Shown here: positions 10,301-17,678 of the stretch, in pieces | How the letters are laid out: the number at the start of each line of letters is the position of its first letter | Position numbering within the stretch: position 1 is the first letter of the stretch | Assembly (NCBI RefSeq): GCF_002498065.1 | Contig: NZ_DAFZ01000109.1 | Location: forward strand, 11,190-75,189 | Source: Methanoculleus sp. UBA208 | GTDB lineage: Archaea; Halobacteriota; Methanomicrobia; Methanomicrobiales; Methanoculleaceae | Direction of reading: 5' to 3' | Length of the DNA stretch: 64,000 bases | Translations under genes and position numbers: made by a program | Notes under the pieces: generated by a model | Databases searched by the model: none | Seen by the model: the letters and a program-made list of their open reading frames with translations, nothing else | Told to the model about the DNA's origin: nothing

Positions 10301-10479
10301 TGATCGTCGATAATGAGGATGAATTCGGAGCCCTTCTCGATGAGGGCCCGGAACGTCTTTTCGCTCTCTCGCAGGTCGGCCTCCGCCCGGTGCCGCTGGA
10401 GAGCGATCGAAGCAAGGCTCCGGAAGACCTCGACGGCCCGGAAATTGACCTCTCCACCCTCCCGCCGGGTGAGTATCAC
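7366..10479 (-). CDS. PAS/GAF sensor histidine kinase, C-terminal part downstream of an in-frame amber codon
   Basis: If translated separately from the GTG at 10477-10479 it has 1037 residues, but it begins in the last strand and helix of a GAF domain, so it is probably not an independent gene. Order: GAF end (1-30), five PAS domains (about 35-155, 160-275, 280-400, 405-520, 525-650), a second GAF (about 655-815), H-box DILTHDIRN, N-box NLIGNAVKFGG, G1 DTGPGVP and G2 GEGLGLYIC. The second PAS carries CYEIW...CDICP, a cysteine cluster seen in other methanogen PAS domains. All kinase boxes are intact. The upstream part is 10504-11343, in the same frame across a TAG. Confidence 0.85.
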   Translation of the reverse strand: MILTRREGGEVNFRAVEVFRSLASIALQRHRAEADLRESEKTFRALIEKGSEFILIIDDQLTIRFASPPIERLDGFAPDTLIGKHAFDMIQPEDLPRVEEMVSTLAESPGGSGQLEVRFRGPRGTHVIEAIVTNLLDDPHIRGFVINAWDITERKRTEEALRRSEREKGLILDSTAEMFAYYDTDLRVLWVNRAAAAFLGREPEDLVGHRCYEIWHNRTGVCDICPVVIARETGQPQETEIATPDGRVFFLRGHPVTDENGELIGLIEFAQDITERKRAEQELRIKDMAIASSLDAISLVGLDGRIIYVNRAFLAIHGWEREDEILGQPTSVLWADPAEANRIIDEFLRVGTWSGETEGRRRDGSTFPMQLALSMVTDEEGKPLSAMGSGIDITEQKQAEEGLKAANAYNRSLIEANPDPLAAIGPDGRITDVNTATEQATGYAREELIGTDFSDYFTDPPGAKAGYRRVFAEGQVRDYPLEIRHRDGHTIPVLYNASVYRDEEGRVAGVFAAARDITEQKRAEEALRESEERYRTLVELMPEAVVVHRTDGNIVYVNPAGIRIAGGKGPEDVVGKPLGMFVHPDYQGFVAERIRRMLQEGTGIPVFEEVSLTVEGRVIWVEVTAAPILYDGQPSIMVVFRDISERKQAQEAIQRRGSELSMLNRLIGVSASALTLDELVESALDTSLALLNFDIGAIYLLDRELNIATLASQRGMERSIGLKTLDIFQRPFNKVFVAGRHLSIPAGAQTDEAEKAILDVFGVSALTWIPLMAESRIMGALAIGSSAGERVPPDARWLMEAISKEIGAGILRGTLYKQLEAANREANLYLDILTHDIRNANCVTILYTDLLMQILEGEPKTYVRKMKGSIDKSTEILANVAMIRKIHQEHAPLKPIDLHGVIVSEQKNFPEAGIGYEGVSRTVWADDLLAEVFHNLIGNAVKFGGPDVVITISAETLDGSIVVTVADTGPGVPDELKESIFRRFERGRTRARGEGLGLYICRTLLERYGGRIWVEDRVPGTTEAGAAFRFTLKEVAE

Positions 10480-10503
10480 GGCCGACCCGAAGATTTCGCC
10501 TTT

Positions 10504-11343
10504 CTAGGTGAACGGGATGCAGTACATTGCCCCAAGACCGGCAATATCCTCGAATTTACGGCAGATCTCCCGGGAGATCTGCCCGAGGGCGACTTCCTGC
10601 AGCCCTCCTTTCACCTCCTCGATCTCGCCGCGGGTCATGATCGCCCGGATATGCGGTGGGATTTCGAGCGAGATCCCGGTGAGGTCCTCCCCGAAGGTCT
10701 CGATGATCTCCGGCAGGAACGGCTCGATGCCGAAGAACGCTCGCGGGTTCAGGGTGCCCGCCCGGATATCGGCGGCGCTCACGATGACGACGGCACCGGG
10801 CGCGAGTTCGTGGAGGTAGGCGCCGATTGCGGAGAAGACGTCGGCCTCGGGCGGCATCGCAGCAAGTTCCGTCGCCGCCCGGGAGAGGAAGGCCTGATCG
10901 CCCGATCTCCGCCGCACCTCTCCTTCGGCGGCCTCCCGGCGGGTGACGTCGCGGAACCGGACGAGCCAGTCCCCGGTCGCTTCCACCTGCCTGGAGGAGA
11001 AGGCATACCACCTCTCCCGGCAGGCCGAGGATACCCTGGCCGTGATCTCCCCGGACTCGGTGCGGTTCTGCAGCAGCGAGAGGATCCGCTCCCTCTGGTC
11101 CCCGTCCGCTTCCGGAAGGATTCGGTCGGCGACGATGCGGGCCGCATCCGCACCGCGGGCGTCATCGGCGGAGATCCCGGCGAGGCGCTCCATGGAAGGG
11201 GTGATGGTGCGGATGTTCATGTTGGAATCGGCGAGGATGACGGCATCTTCCGTGGCTTCCAGTATCTGCAGTATCTCGGGTCGCACCTCCATGTCCGGCT
11301 CAGTGATCCGCATACGGCCCAGCCCCGCCCGCAGGATCGTCAT
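10504..11343 (-). CDS. PAS-GAF N-terminal part of the same sensor kinase, ending at an amber TAG inside the GAF domain
   Basis: 279 residues: a PAS domain (about 25-140) followed by a GAF domain that starts near residue 150 and is cut at MYCIPFT by TAG (10504-10506). Reading on in the same frame gives KGEIFGSAV and then the terminal GAF helix RAVEVFRSLASIALQ, which belongs to 7366-10479. Together they would make one 1325-codon protein. Explanations are a nonsense mutation (for example CAG or TGG to TAG), a base-call error, or readthrough. Start ATG at 11341-11343; an ATG ten codons later is an alternative. Confidence 0.75.
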   Translation of the reverse strand: MTILRAGLGRMRITEPDMEVRPEILQILEATEDAVILADSNMNIRTITPSMERLAGISADDARGADAARIVADRILPEADGDQRERILSLLQNRTESGEITARVSSACRERWYAFSSRQVEATGDWLVRFRDVTRREAAEGEVRRRSGDQAFLSRAATELAAMPPEADVFSAIGAYLHELAPGAVVIVSAADIRAGTLNPRAFFGIEPFLPEIIETFGEDLTGISLEIPPHIRAIMTRGEIEEVKGGLQEVALGQISREICRKFEDIAGLGAMYCIPFT

Positions 11344-11562
11344 CGGCAGGGAGTTCCTCGTGCAGGGTTCTCCACGGGGATAACGTCATAGAAAGTATAT
11401 AATAGTCTGTCTGCCGGCCCGTCCGGGCAGCCAGCCCACCCTTTTTGTGCGCCGGGGAGATCTCGATACGGCAAGACCTTTGGGCTCCGTCCAGGCATGT
11501 GCGGGAACGGCTGGAATAATGGGAGGACTTGAAAGCGGAGGGAATATAACCCAAGAAGTAAA

Positions 11563-11647
11563 TGCGAGGGGTGAGATTCGAACTCACGAACTCCTACGAG
11601 ACCAGGCCCTCAACCTGGCGCCTTTGACCTGGCTTGGCAACCCTCGC
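11563..11647 (-). tRNA. tRNA-Leu (anticodon GAG)
   Basis: The minus strand folds as a class II tRNA. The acceptor stem GCGAGGG pairs perfectly with CCCTCGC, followed by discriminator A. The anticodon arm CCAGG-TTGAGGG-CCTGG has anticodon GAG, with a long variable arm typical of leucine and serine tRNAs. The T arm GTGAG-TTCGAAT-CTCAC is canonical. CCA is not encoded and there is no intron. It reads CUC/CUU leucine codons. Confidence 0.95.
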
Positions 11648-11798
11648 CCTGTTCCTCTCTATATAACGCATTGCAACATAAAATATCTTGCTCTGCGGGA
11701 ACCGGGCCTCTCACGGACGAGATGGCCGCACGTCCCCGTGTGGCCTTCCCGTTATGCGCATACCCGTGCTCCGGCGTCCCCTGAACGTCTTCGATGCG

Positions 11799-11806
11799 TA
11801 TTTATG
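11799..11806 (+). promoter_or_regulatory. TATA box for the ACT-domain regulator gene
   Basis: TATTTATG is centred about 26 bases upstream of the ATG at 11829. That spacing puts the transcription start at or next to the ATG, predicting a leaderless mRNA, in line with the absence of a ribosome-binding site before this start. Confidence 0.5.
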
Positions 11807-11828
11807 CGCCCGCTTCCAACGATCCCGC

Positions 11829-12332
11829 ATGTGGGCTGACATCTCACGGGAGTTCGCCGATTCGCCGTCCCAGAGCCGCGTCGTCCGGTTCCTGCTGGAG
11901 AACGGGTTCGGCATCAATGAAGAGGGGCGCATCGTCTGCAACGGCATCGAGATCCCGGCCACGCACGTCGGCAGGGCGATCGAGACCGACCGCAGGGTCG
12001 TCGACGCCACAGCCCGCCGCATTCTCGAGAACCCGGAACTTCGGGAGGTCTTTATCCGGATGCGTGCCGCGCCCGACCTCTCCCGGGTCGCCGAGGCCCT
12101 CGGCCTCTCGGTCATCACGCTCTACCCGAAGGACGCGCACCAGAAGGGGATCGTCGGCGCGGCGGTCGAGGTTCTCGTCGAACACGACCTCTCCATCCGC
12201 CAGATCTTCGTCACCGATCCCTACCTCGCAGAAGAGCCCAAACTCGTGATGATCGTGGACGAACCAAGGGTCCCGGCATCGGTCTACGAACGCCTGCGTG
12301 CGCTCCCGCAGGTAAAACAGTTGATCATCTGA
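11829..12332 (+). CDS. ACT-domain regulator of amino-acid metabolism (COG2150-like)
   Basis: 167 residues from MWADISREF. The N-terminal half contains a helix-turn-helix-like segment (SQSRVVRFLLENGFGI) and the C-terminal half (about 85-167) has ACT-like beta-alpha-beta sequence ending [19 protein letters not shown]. The length and layout fit the archaeal family described as regulators of amino-acid metabolism containing an ACT domain. The start was chosen because the TATA box at 11799 points to it; an upstream ATG at 11754 would place that promoter inside the gene. It runs convergently into the HD gene, overlapping by 8 bp. The ligand is unknown. Confidence 0.75.
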   Translation: MWADISREFADSPSQSRVVRFLLENGFGINEEGRIVCNGIEIPATHVGRAIETDRRVVDATARRILENPELREVFIRMRAAPDLSRVAEALGLSVITLYPKDAHQKGIVGAAVEVLVEHDLSIRQIFVTDPYLAEEPKLVMIVDEPRVPASVYERLRALPQVKQLII

Positions 12333-12810
12333 AAAGCTCCATCTCCTGCCCGAGCCGGCGGATCCGCTCCCTCTGCCTTCGCGGGAGGGCGATTGAACGC
12401 TGCAGCCGCTCCTCGAGCGTGATGACGCGGGTTCCCTTCACCAGGTTGTCCGCGTGGGCGACGATCTTCTCCTCAAGCGTTCTTGGCATGCAGTCGCGCG
12501 GCGTCAGATCGAGGGCCGCACACTCGTCCGCCGTCAGCCCGGCGCCGATGTGCCGCTCGACGATGGCGACGACGGCTTCGTCAAGACCGAACGACCGGCA
12601 TATCGCGCCGCCCGCTTCGGCGTGGCGAAGGTCGTGCGTCACTCCCCGGCCGATATCGTGGAGGAGGGCCCCGGCCTCGATGAGGTCGCGATCGACCGAC
12701 GGGCCGGAGGCGTAGGCGAGCGCAAGGTCGCGCACCGCCCGGCAGTGTGCGATGACCCCTTCGGAGCACCCGGCGCGCCTGAGGAGGGCGATGCAGTCCT
12801 CTTCACGCAC
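12325..12810 (-). CDS. HD-domain (HDIG) phosphohydrolase-like protein
   Basis: 161 residues from a GTG at 12808-12810. The HD signature is clear: [10 protein letters not shown], then LLHDIGRG (the HD pair), a later RHIGAGL and ADNLVKG. HDIG proteins hydrolyse phosphoesters, often nucleotides; the substrate here is unknown. The start lies within the last codons of tfe, giving an 8-bp overlap, so the two are almost certainly co-transcribed and translationally coupled. Sequence upstream of the GTG in this frame is tfe read out of frame and was not included. Confidence 0.8.
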   Translation of the reverse strand: MREEDCIALLRRAGCSEGVIAHCRAVRDLALAYASGPSVDRDLIEAGALLHDIGRGVTHDLRHAEAGGAICRSFGLDEAVVAIVERHIGAGLTADECAALDLTPRDCMPRTLEEKIVAHADNLVKGTRVITLEERLQRSIALPRRQRERIRRLGQEMELFR

Positions 12811-13324
12811 TCCCGAGGCTCTCCTTGATCTTATCGACCCTTCTCCTGAGGGCGCTGGCGATGAGTTCGTTGTCGAAGTGCTCGAGCATCTCCTCGCAGT
12901 TCGGGCACTCGAAGTTCCAGTTCGCCGCATCCGTGAAGGTATAGACGACGCTGCAGTTTCTGCACATGTAAAAGTCGTTCTTCTCCTCGTAGGTGAGCCG
13001 GGCATTGAGGTGCTCGAGCACGTCCCGGACCTCCTCCTCGAGCACGTCATAAACACGGTCCAGGCGGAGGTGCCAGAGGTAGGTGAGCCAGCCGGTCTCG
13101 GTGTTCTTCAGCCGCCGGTACTCGGCGAGGCGTTTCTCGTAGAGCGTGTAAAGGGTGTGGCGAACGGTGTTGAGGTTGACCCCGGTCATCTCGGCAAGTT
13201 CCTCGTCACTGTGCTCTCCTCCTTCGGGGAACCGCCTGAGAAGCTCGATTCCATCCTCCCCGATCATGCGCAGAATGTAGGCGTTGATTGCCGGATCGTT
13301 TAACAGTTCAGTGACGGATACCAT
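12803..13324 (-). CDS. tfe: Transcription factor E (TFIIE-alpha homologue)
   Basis: 173 residues. The N-terminal winged helix (about 1-95) includes [19 protein letters not shown] and the C-terminal zinc ribbon has CRNC and CPNC about 25 residues apart. TFE stabilises open complexes of archaeal RNA polymerase with TBP and TFB. The ATG at 13322-13324 is preceded by GGGAGAG at a suitable distance and was preferred to a TTG two codons upstream. TATA-like sequence (TATTATAC on the minus strand, near 13354) lies further upstream. It leads an operon with the HD gene. Confidence 0.93.
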   Translation of the reverse strand: MVSVTELLNDPAINAYILRMIGEDGIELLRRFPEGGEHSDEELAEMTGVNLNTVRHTLYTLYEKRLAEYRRLKNTETGWLTYLWHLRLDRVYDVLEEEVRDVLEHLNARLTYEEKNDFYMCRNCSVVYTFTDAANWNFECPNCEEMLEHFDNELIASALRRRVDKIKESLGSA

Positions 13325-13474
13325 GCTCAAATCTCTCCCATAACGGATAATCGTATAATAGTATATGTTCCAGCATCGATGTTTAGCATACTCTGCTTTT
13401 AATCTTTAATTCTCTTTTCCCGTGTCCGGGGGGCGGTCCCCCTCTCCCGCCGGAGGCGGGGCCGTGCCCACCGC

Positions 13475-14551
13475 TCATTCCCCGATGAGCCTCCGGACTG
13501 CCGCGGTGTTCCTCTCGAGATCCGCGTATGCCGCTGTTTCCGTCTCTCCGCAGCCAAAGACGCTCACGACGGCGTGGCCCTCCTCGAACTCGGTTCCGGG
13601 CCAGGGTATATCGGCGATCCGGGGCGCAAGTGCAGAAAGATCGACGTCGAGACGCATATCCCGCTCCGCAAAGAGGATCCGCCGGACCGCGACCTGCCGC
13701 GGTGCAGGCACCGCCGCCGGGATCACCCCGCGGCAGGCGTCCATGTGCATGGCAAAGACGCTCCTTTCGATCGCCATCTCGACCGTATCCAGGGTGGCCT
13801 GGAACCGGGGATTGATCTCGATCGCCCAGGGTTTCTCGCCCGCCACAAAATCGATCCCGACCGAGCCCACGCACCCGCTTGCGGCAGCGATTTGCTCTGC
13901 CGCCGCGATCATCTCCCCGGCAAGGGGATGGGAGAACGGGGTGAGCGACCCGGCAAACCCGTGCGCGGATTCCCCCTCGCCCCGCAGGAGCTGCCGGTTG
14001 ACCGCGACGGCCCGCGCCCGCCGGCCGTCGGCGACGCAGGAGACGCTTGAGGGGACTCCGTCGACGAGGTGCTGTGCGATGTAGGGGACGTCCGGCCAGG
14101 CCTCCTCCCACCGGCGGAGGTCTTCTGCGGTCCTCGCGACCGCGTTCCTCCATCCTCCCGCTCCCCGGCGCGGTTTGACCATCACCGGAAACCGATCGCT
14201 CGCTGCGAGCGGCGGGACCGGCACGTCCAGCCCCTCGAAGAACCGCTGGATCTCCAGTTTGTCGAGGAACCGCTCCACTTTCGCAGGCGGCGTGCCGTAG
14301 AGCGGGATCGTCGTCCCGACGGCCTCGGCGCCCGAGGCGACGACCAGCACGTCGACCGGGTGGCGGGAGGCGAGTTCGACGATCTTCTCCGGAAGTTCGG
14401 CGAGTTCGTCGAACGAGAGGCAGTCCTCCGTGTACCACCCGAGATCCTGGTCGCAGAAGTGGTCGACGGCGTAGACCGTGTAGCCGGCCCGGCGGGCCGA
14501 CTGCGCCACGTGCCGCGTGGCGAACCCCGCAACCAGAACCCGGCCCGTCAC
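13475..14551 (-). CDS. ATP-grasp domain protein (COG2232-like)
   Basis: 358 residues from a GTG at 14549-14551 overlapping the trm56 stop by 4 bp (GTGA). An N-terminal Rossmann-like segment ([20 protein letters not shown]) precedes an ATP-grasp fold with [10 protein letters not shown] (nucleotide-binding lysine and glycine loop) and the metal-binding EINPRFQ near residue 255. ATP-grasp enzymes ligate a carboxylate to an amine or thiol. The group is an uncharacterised carboligase set in methanogens; methanofuran-type ligases are distant relatives. The substrate is unknown. Sequence upstream of the GTG in this frame is trm56 read out of frame. Confidence 0.8.
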   Translation of the reverse strand: MTGRVLVAGFATRHVAQSARRAGYTVYAVDHFCDQDLGWYTEDCLSFDELAELPEKIVELASRHPVDVLVVASGAEAVGTTIPLYGTPPAKVERFLDKLEIQRFFEGLDVPVPPLAASDRFPVMVKPRRGAGGWRNAVARTAEDLRRWEEAWPDVPYIAQHLVDGVPSSVSCVADGRRARAVAVNRQLLRGEGESAHGFAGSLTPFSHPLAGEMIAAAEQIAAASGCVGSVGIDFVAGEKPWAIEINPRFQATLDTVEMAIERSVFAMHMDACRGVIPAAVPAPRQVAVRRILFAERDMRLDVDLSALAPRIADIPWPGTEFEEGHAVVSVFGCGETETAAYADLERNTAAVRRLIGE

Positions 14552-15084
14552 CGCTCCACCGTCTTCTTCCCGACCTTCGTTGGTTCGATCCGGATCTTCG
14601 CGTCCGGGTACTCCCGGTTGAGCTCCTTCCCCTCGAAGAGGTGGTCGAGGAAGAGGGCGAGGCTCGAGATCTCGGAGTGGGGCTGGGTGGTCACCGAGAC
14701 GTTGTAGTCGGCAAGTCCATAGATGTCGCCCGGGACCTTCTCCGCCCCCACCACGACGAGCACCCGCTCCTCGCCGCGGATCTCGTCGATGACGTCGGTC
14801 ATCCGGAGCCCGTACATCGTGAGGTGGGCGACTTTGCCGCCGGCGGCCTTCCAGTCCTGGATGCACCGCCGCCACTTCACGTCGTTCTCCACGAAGAAGC
14901 CCCCTCCCCACCGGGAGGCGACGTCCGTTATGCTCGTGACCACCCCGGGATCGTCTGCGGCGAGGTACATTCCACGGGCACCGAGCGCCCGAGCCGCGAG
15001 CCCGACGTGGGTAGTCACCCGCTGGTCGCGTTCGGGCCGGTGGCCTATCCGGAGCACGGCTACTTCGGGCATAGCCTTACTCAT
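14548..15084 (-). CDS. trm56: tRNA (cytidine(56)-2'-O)-methyltransferase
   Basis: 178 residues. Residues [20 protein letters not shown] and the later [13 protein letters not shown] and [14 protein letters not shown] are characteristic of archaeal Trm56, a SPOUT-class enzyme with a C-terminal trefoil knot that 2'-O-methylates C56 in the T loop of tRNAs using SAM. The ATG at 15082-15084 overlaps the upstream gene by 8 bp; a second ATG at 15070-15072 is a reasonable alternative. The 4-bp overlap downstream with the ATP-grasp gene indicates an operon of winged-helix, trm56 and ATP-grasp genes. Confidence 0.92.
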   Translation of the reverse strand: MSKAMPEVAVLRIGHRPERDQRVTTHVGLAARALGARGMYLAADDPGVVTSITDVASRWGGGFFVENDVKWRRCIQDWKAAGGKVAHLTMYGLRMTDVIDEIRGEERVLVVVGAEKVPGDIYGLADYNVSVTTQPHSEISSLALFLDHLFEGKELNREYPDAKIRIEPTKVGKKTVER

Positions 15085-15358
15085 CTCTCCTTTTTGCCCT
15101 GACGACACCGTTCTCGATGACGAACGGCAGGTCATCCCTGGTGTGCCGGCACTGGCACTCGATCAGCGACTCCTGAATGGAGAGGAGGCGCACCGTCCCC
15201 TCTGCCTGCCGGACCAGGAGGTAACGCTCGAGACGCTCGAGCGACGCCGTCACCGCACCGGGCTCAAAACCAGTGGCTGCTACCAGGTCTTCGACCGTAA
15301 TGCCGCCGGTTTCGGGAATCCGGTGATATACGGTCCAATCCAGATCTTCCTCACGCAC
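15077..15358 (-). CDS. Small winged-helix (MarR/ArsR-like) protein
   Basis: 93 residues. [20 protein letters not shown] looks like a helix-turn-helix, followed by [16 protein letters not shown] as a wing and ending in a basic tail. It starts the trm56 operon, overlapping the next gene by 8 bp. It has CxC residues (ECQCRH) but no full zinc motif. It could be a DNA- or RNA-binding accessory factor; no ligand domain is visible. Confidence 0.7.
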   Translation of the reverse strand: MREEDLDWTVYHRIPETGGITVEDLVAATGFEPGAVTASLERLERYLLVRQAEGTVRLLSIQESLIECQCRHTRDDLPFVIENGVVRAKRRDE

Positions 15359-15472
15359 ACCTATTCTTTTTTCCGGGCGGACCGATATAGTTATTCATGC
15401 ACCGCCCGCACCGTTCCGGCTCTGTAGGCCGGTATCCGGGCAGGGCTGCACGAGGTATGGTGGGAACCGAGT

Positions 15473-15865
15473 ATGGTCGATTATGTGGAACTGGCGGAAC
15501 TTGCCGACAGGCTCTTTGAGGCGAGCGACGACGACGACGAACTTTTTGCCCGGATGCTGGATACGCTTGACGCGGAGACCCGGGGAGCGCTGCTCTCCTC
15601 CGACCTCCTCAACGCGTACCAGGTCTTTTACTACTACTTCCGGGAAACGCCGGACGAGCTGACGAAGGAGCGGCTGCAGCTCCACGCGGCATCGGACCTC
15701 GCCCGGGGGATCGTCATCGACGAGGTCGATATCTACGAGGTTGTCTTTTCACTGGAAGGCGGAGAGCCTGTCGTCCTCATCACCGACGGCGAGAACACGC
15801 TCGCACGGTTCGAAGGAGAGCAGGCATACACGGAGATGGTCAGGTACCTGGATGAGTCCCTTTAG
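15473..15865 (+). CDS. Hypothetical acidic protein
   Basis: 130 residues, strongly acidic (DDDDE near residue 20), predicted soluble, helical in the first half and beta-rich after about residue 75 (IYEVVFSLEGGEPVVLITDG). No recognised domain. The ATG follows GGTGGGA by a normal distance, and base composition matches neighbouring genes. It stands alone between divergent and repeat-rich regions. Confidence 0.7.
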   Translation: MVDYVELAELADRLFEASDDDDELFARMLDTLDAETRGALLSSDLLNAYQVFYYYFRETPDELTKERLQLHAASDLARGIVIDEVDIYEVVFSLEGGEPVVLITDGENTLARFEGEQAYTEMVRYLDESL

Positions 15866-15994
15866 TGGTCCGTTTCGCCTAAAATTTCCGCTTTGTTGAA
15901 ACCCTCTTCAGTTTCCATTCTTACCCTGCTGAGGCTGGTGCCGGGCCCGGCTTGTCCCCAGGATCGGCCTTTTTCTCGGGCCTGTCCTCATGCC

Positions 15995-16386
15995 GTGGAC
16001 CGTGGTGGCCAGCGCATCTGACGATGCTCGAACTCCCGCCGTCCCGCCGGTCGTTTATCGCCATTGGGGGAACGACTGTCCGCAGGACAGGAGTTCGAGA
16101 AACCCAAAGGGTTTCGCTGTGGGGCCGACGGGGAGTACGAGCGAAGCGAGCTTGAGCACCGGAGGTGCAAGGGGGTCTCCCCCTCCCCTGTCTCCATCCC
16201 ACAAGTAGACGTGTAACCCCACCCCGCCCGGCCTCCGGCCTCCTCAGACGCACCTGCGGTGCTCGAACTCCTGCCGTTCCGGCAGTCGTTCCCCGCCCCA
16301 GGGGCGGGGGCAGTCATGGCGATACCCGGTGGAAAGCCGTGCTCCGGAGTGTGACCATCGGGAGAGGCAGATCCGGGTTCAACAAA
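15995..16386. repeat. Hairpin-rich repeat element, copy A
   Basis: About 390 bp, part of a 701-bp gap without genes (15866-16566). It is made of short hairpins with small loops: GAAACCC/GGGTTTC at 16099-16115, GCACC/GGTGC at 16156-16168 and 16250-16262, CTGCCG/CGGCAG at 16271-16285, and CCCCGCCCC/GGGGCGGGG at 16291-16309. It shares its left end GTGGACCGTGG, GTCGTTTATCGCC (16050-16062), CCGGTGGAAAGCCGTGC (16326-16342) and right end TCAACAAA with the element at 34339-34722. The joining motif GCTCGAACTC is followed by a variable hairpin and TCGT. Confidence 0.75.
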
Positions 16387-16487
16387 GCCGAACGTTCCCC
16401 TGTTCTGCGGGAGGGCATAGCGCCCGCCCCCCACACGCCAAAATTCCTAACATAAAGTGACAAGATGCACTAGACCGGTGGTCTGCC

Positions 16488-16558
16488 AGAAACCCTGCGG
16501 GTTTCTTCAACTCCTGCTCCGAAGCCTGATGGCTTCTCATGCTCCGTTCCGTTGGAAC
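16488..16558. repeat. Cluster of three short hairpins related to the repeat family
   Basis: Three hairpins in 71 bp: AGAAACCC/GGGTTTCT (16488-16506), GAAGCC/GGCTTC (16521-16536) and GTTCC/GGAAC (16546-16558), with 3-4 nt loops. They are separated by CAACTCCTGCTCC and ATGCTCC spacers like the AACTC linkers of the larger elements. They lie just downstream of the stop of the COG2122 gene, so they may also end the homocysteine operon transcript. Confidence 0.55.
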
Positions 16559-16566
16559 GTCGCACC

Positions 16567-17283
16567 CTACCGCCAGTCGTTTCCGGCAGTGATCAGCCGT
16601 TCGTCGACGTTCGCCCGCACGATCGGCGGGAGATCCCCCCACCGGATCACCGCGTCATCGATGACGGCGAGCACGCCTAAAACACCGATCCCGGAGAGGC
16701 CGTCGAGGACCGAGGTGTCGTCCGCCGTGATCCGGTTGCAGATAGCCGTCGCCCAGGCGTCCGCGACGGCGACGTCGGTGGCAAAGACCGTCACGGCGTC
16801 GGCGGTGCCGAAACTGATGGACGGGCCCACCGTCGCCGACGAGGTGCAGATGCCGAGGATCTCATTCTGCGGCGGGAGCAGGAACGCAATCCGCCCGCTC
16901 AGGGGCGATGCTCCCGCATAGATGCCGATCTTCACCTCGCGATCGCTTGCAAGAGCAATGTCCCCCCCGTTGTCGACGAGGGCAAACGCCGCCCCGTCCT
17001 CGACCATGGCCTCCACGCCGGCCCAGGCTATCGCACCCGCCACCGCCGCCATGGGGCCGATCCCGGCCTCTGCCGCGGCCCGGGCCATGCGATCGGGGGT
17101 CCTCTCCGGGATCTTCGGGATGTACGGCTCGAGCGTTGCCGCAAAATAGGGGTCCCGGGCGATCTGCCGCTCGACCTCCTGCCGGGCGGCCAGCATCCCG
17201 GATTTTGCCGCCTCGATCGCTCCGGGGTCCTCGGCGAGGATCGTCGTGATCGTCTGCCGGAACTCGAAATGCTCCCGGATCAT
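16567..17283 (-). CDS. UPF0280 / COG2122 (ApbE-like) protein of the homocysteine operon
   Basis: 238 residues from the ATG at 17281-17283, which overlaps the ferredoxin stop (ATGA). Typical UPF0280 segments are visible: MAAVAGAIAW, LVDNGGDIAL and GICTSSATVGPSISFG, the last recalling the ApbE flavin-transferase fold. COG2122 was identified genetically in Methanosarcina as one of three proteins for homocysteine synthesis from aspartate semialdehyde. Its biochemical role is unsettled. The gene order here (COG1900, NIL-ferredoxin, COG2122) strongly supports the same role. Confidence 0.9.
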   Translation of the reverse strand: MIREHFEFRQTITTILAEDPGAIEAAKSGMLAARQEVERQIARDPYFAATLEPYIPKIPERTPDRMARAAAEAGIGPMAAVAGAIAWAGVEAMVEDGAAFALVDNGGDIALASDREVKIGIYAGASPLSGRIAFLLPPQNEILGICTSSATVGPSISFGTADAVTVFATDVAVADAWATAICNRITADDTSVLDGLSGIGVLGVLAVIDDAVIRWGDLPPIVRANVDERLITAGNDWR

Positions 17284-17678
17284 CCCTGCTGCGAGAGGGC
17301 GCCGTGAGGGCACGCCTGGATGCATTTGCCGCAGAGGACGCACCGCTCGGATTTCACCCGGAGACGCCACTCTTCGTCGAAGGAGAAGACCTCCTGGGGG
17401 CAGATGCTGATGCAGGCCCCGCAGTCGACGCACTCCTCCTCGTCGCGGACGACGGCGTTCTCCATCACGCGGACCGTGACCCCCATCTCCTCGAGGCGCT
17501 GCCGGACCAGGTCGGCGTCCTTATCCGGGATGTCGATCAGCATCTCGCCAGCCATCGAATCGATGTTGGCCTTCTCGACGTTGACGAGGACGCCGGTCTC
17601 CGTCACCACCCGGGCGATCACCGGTTCTCTCCCCGGGTCGTGCTGTCCCCTCCGGGAGAACGCCAGCAGGAGTTTCAT
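17280..17678 (-). CDS. NIL-domain 2x[4Fe-4S] ferredoxin of homocysteine biosynthesis
   Basis: 132 residues. The NIL domain occupies about 1-75 and two [4Fe-4S] motifs follow: Cys83/86/89/93 and Cys113/116/119/123. In methanogens this protein works with the COG1900 sulfurtransferase, presumably supplying electrons for reductive sulfur insertion into aspartate semialdehyde. Both ends overlap neighbours by 4 bp (ATGA), so translation of the three genes is coupled. Start: ATG at 17676-17678. Confidence 0.93.
   Translation of the reverse strand: MKLLLAFSRRGQHDPGREPVIARVVTETGVLVNVEKANIDSMAGEMLIDIPDKDADLVRQRLEEMGVTVRVMENAVVRDEEECVDCGACISICPQEVFSFDEEWRLRVKSERCVLCGKCIQACPHGALSQQG

Noticed and set aside
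10504..10506. Pyrrolysine insertion at TAG
   Set aside because: No pyl genes in the window and the lineage generally lacks them; mutation or base error is simpler.
15866..16566. CRISPR array
   Set aside because: Hairpins are irregular in spacing and stems vary; there are no regular spacers and no cas genes.
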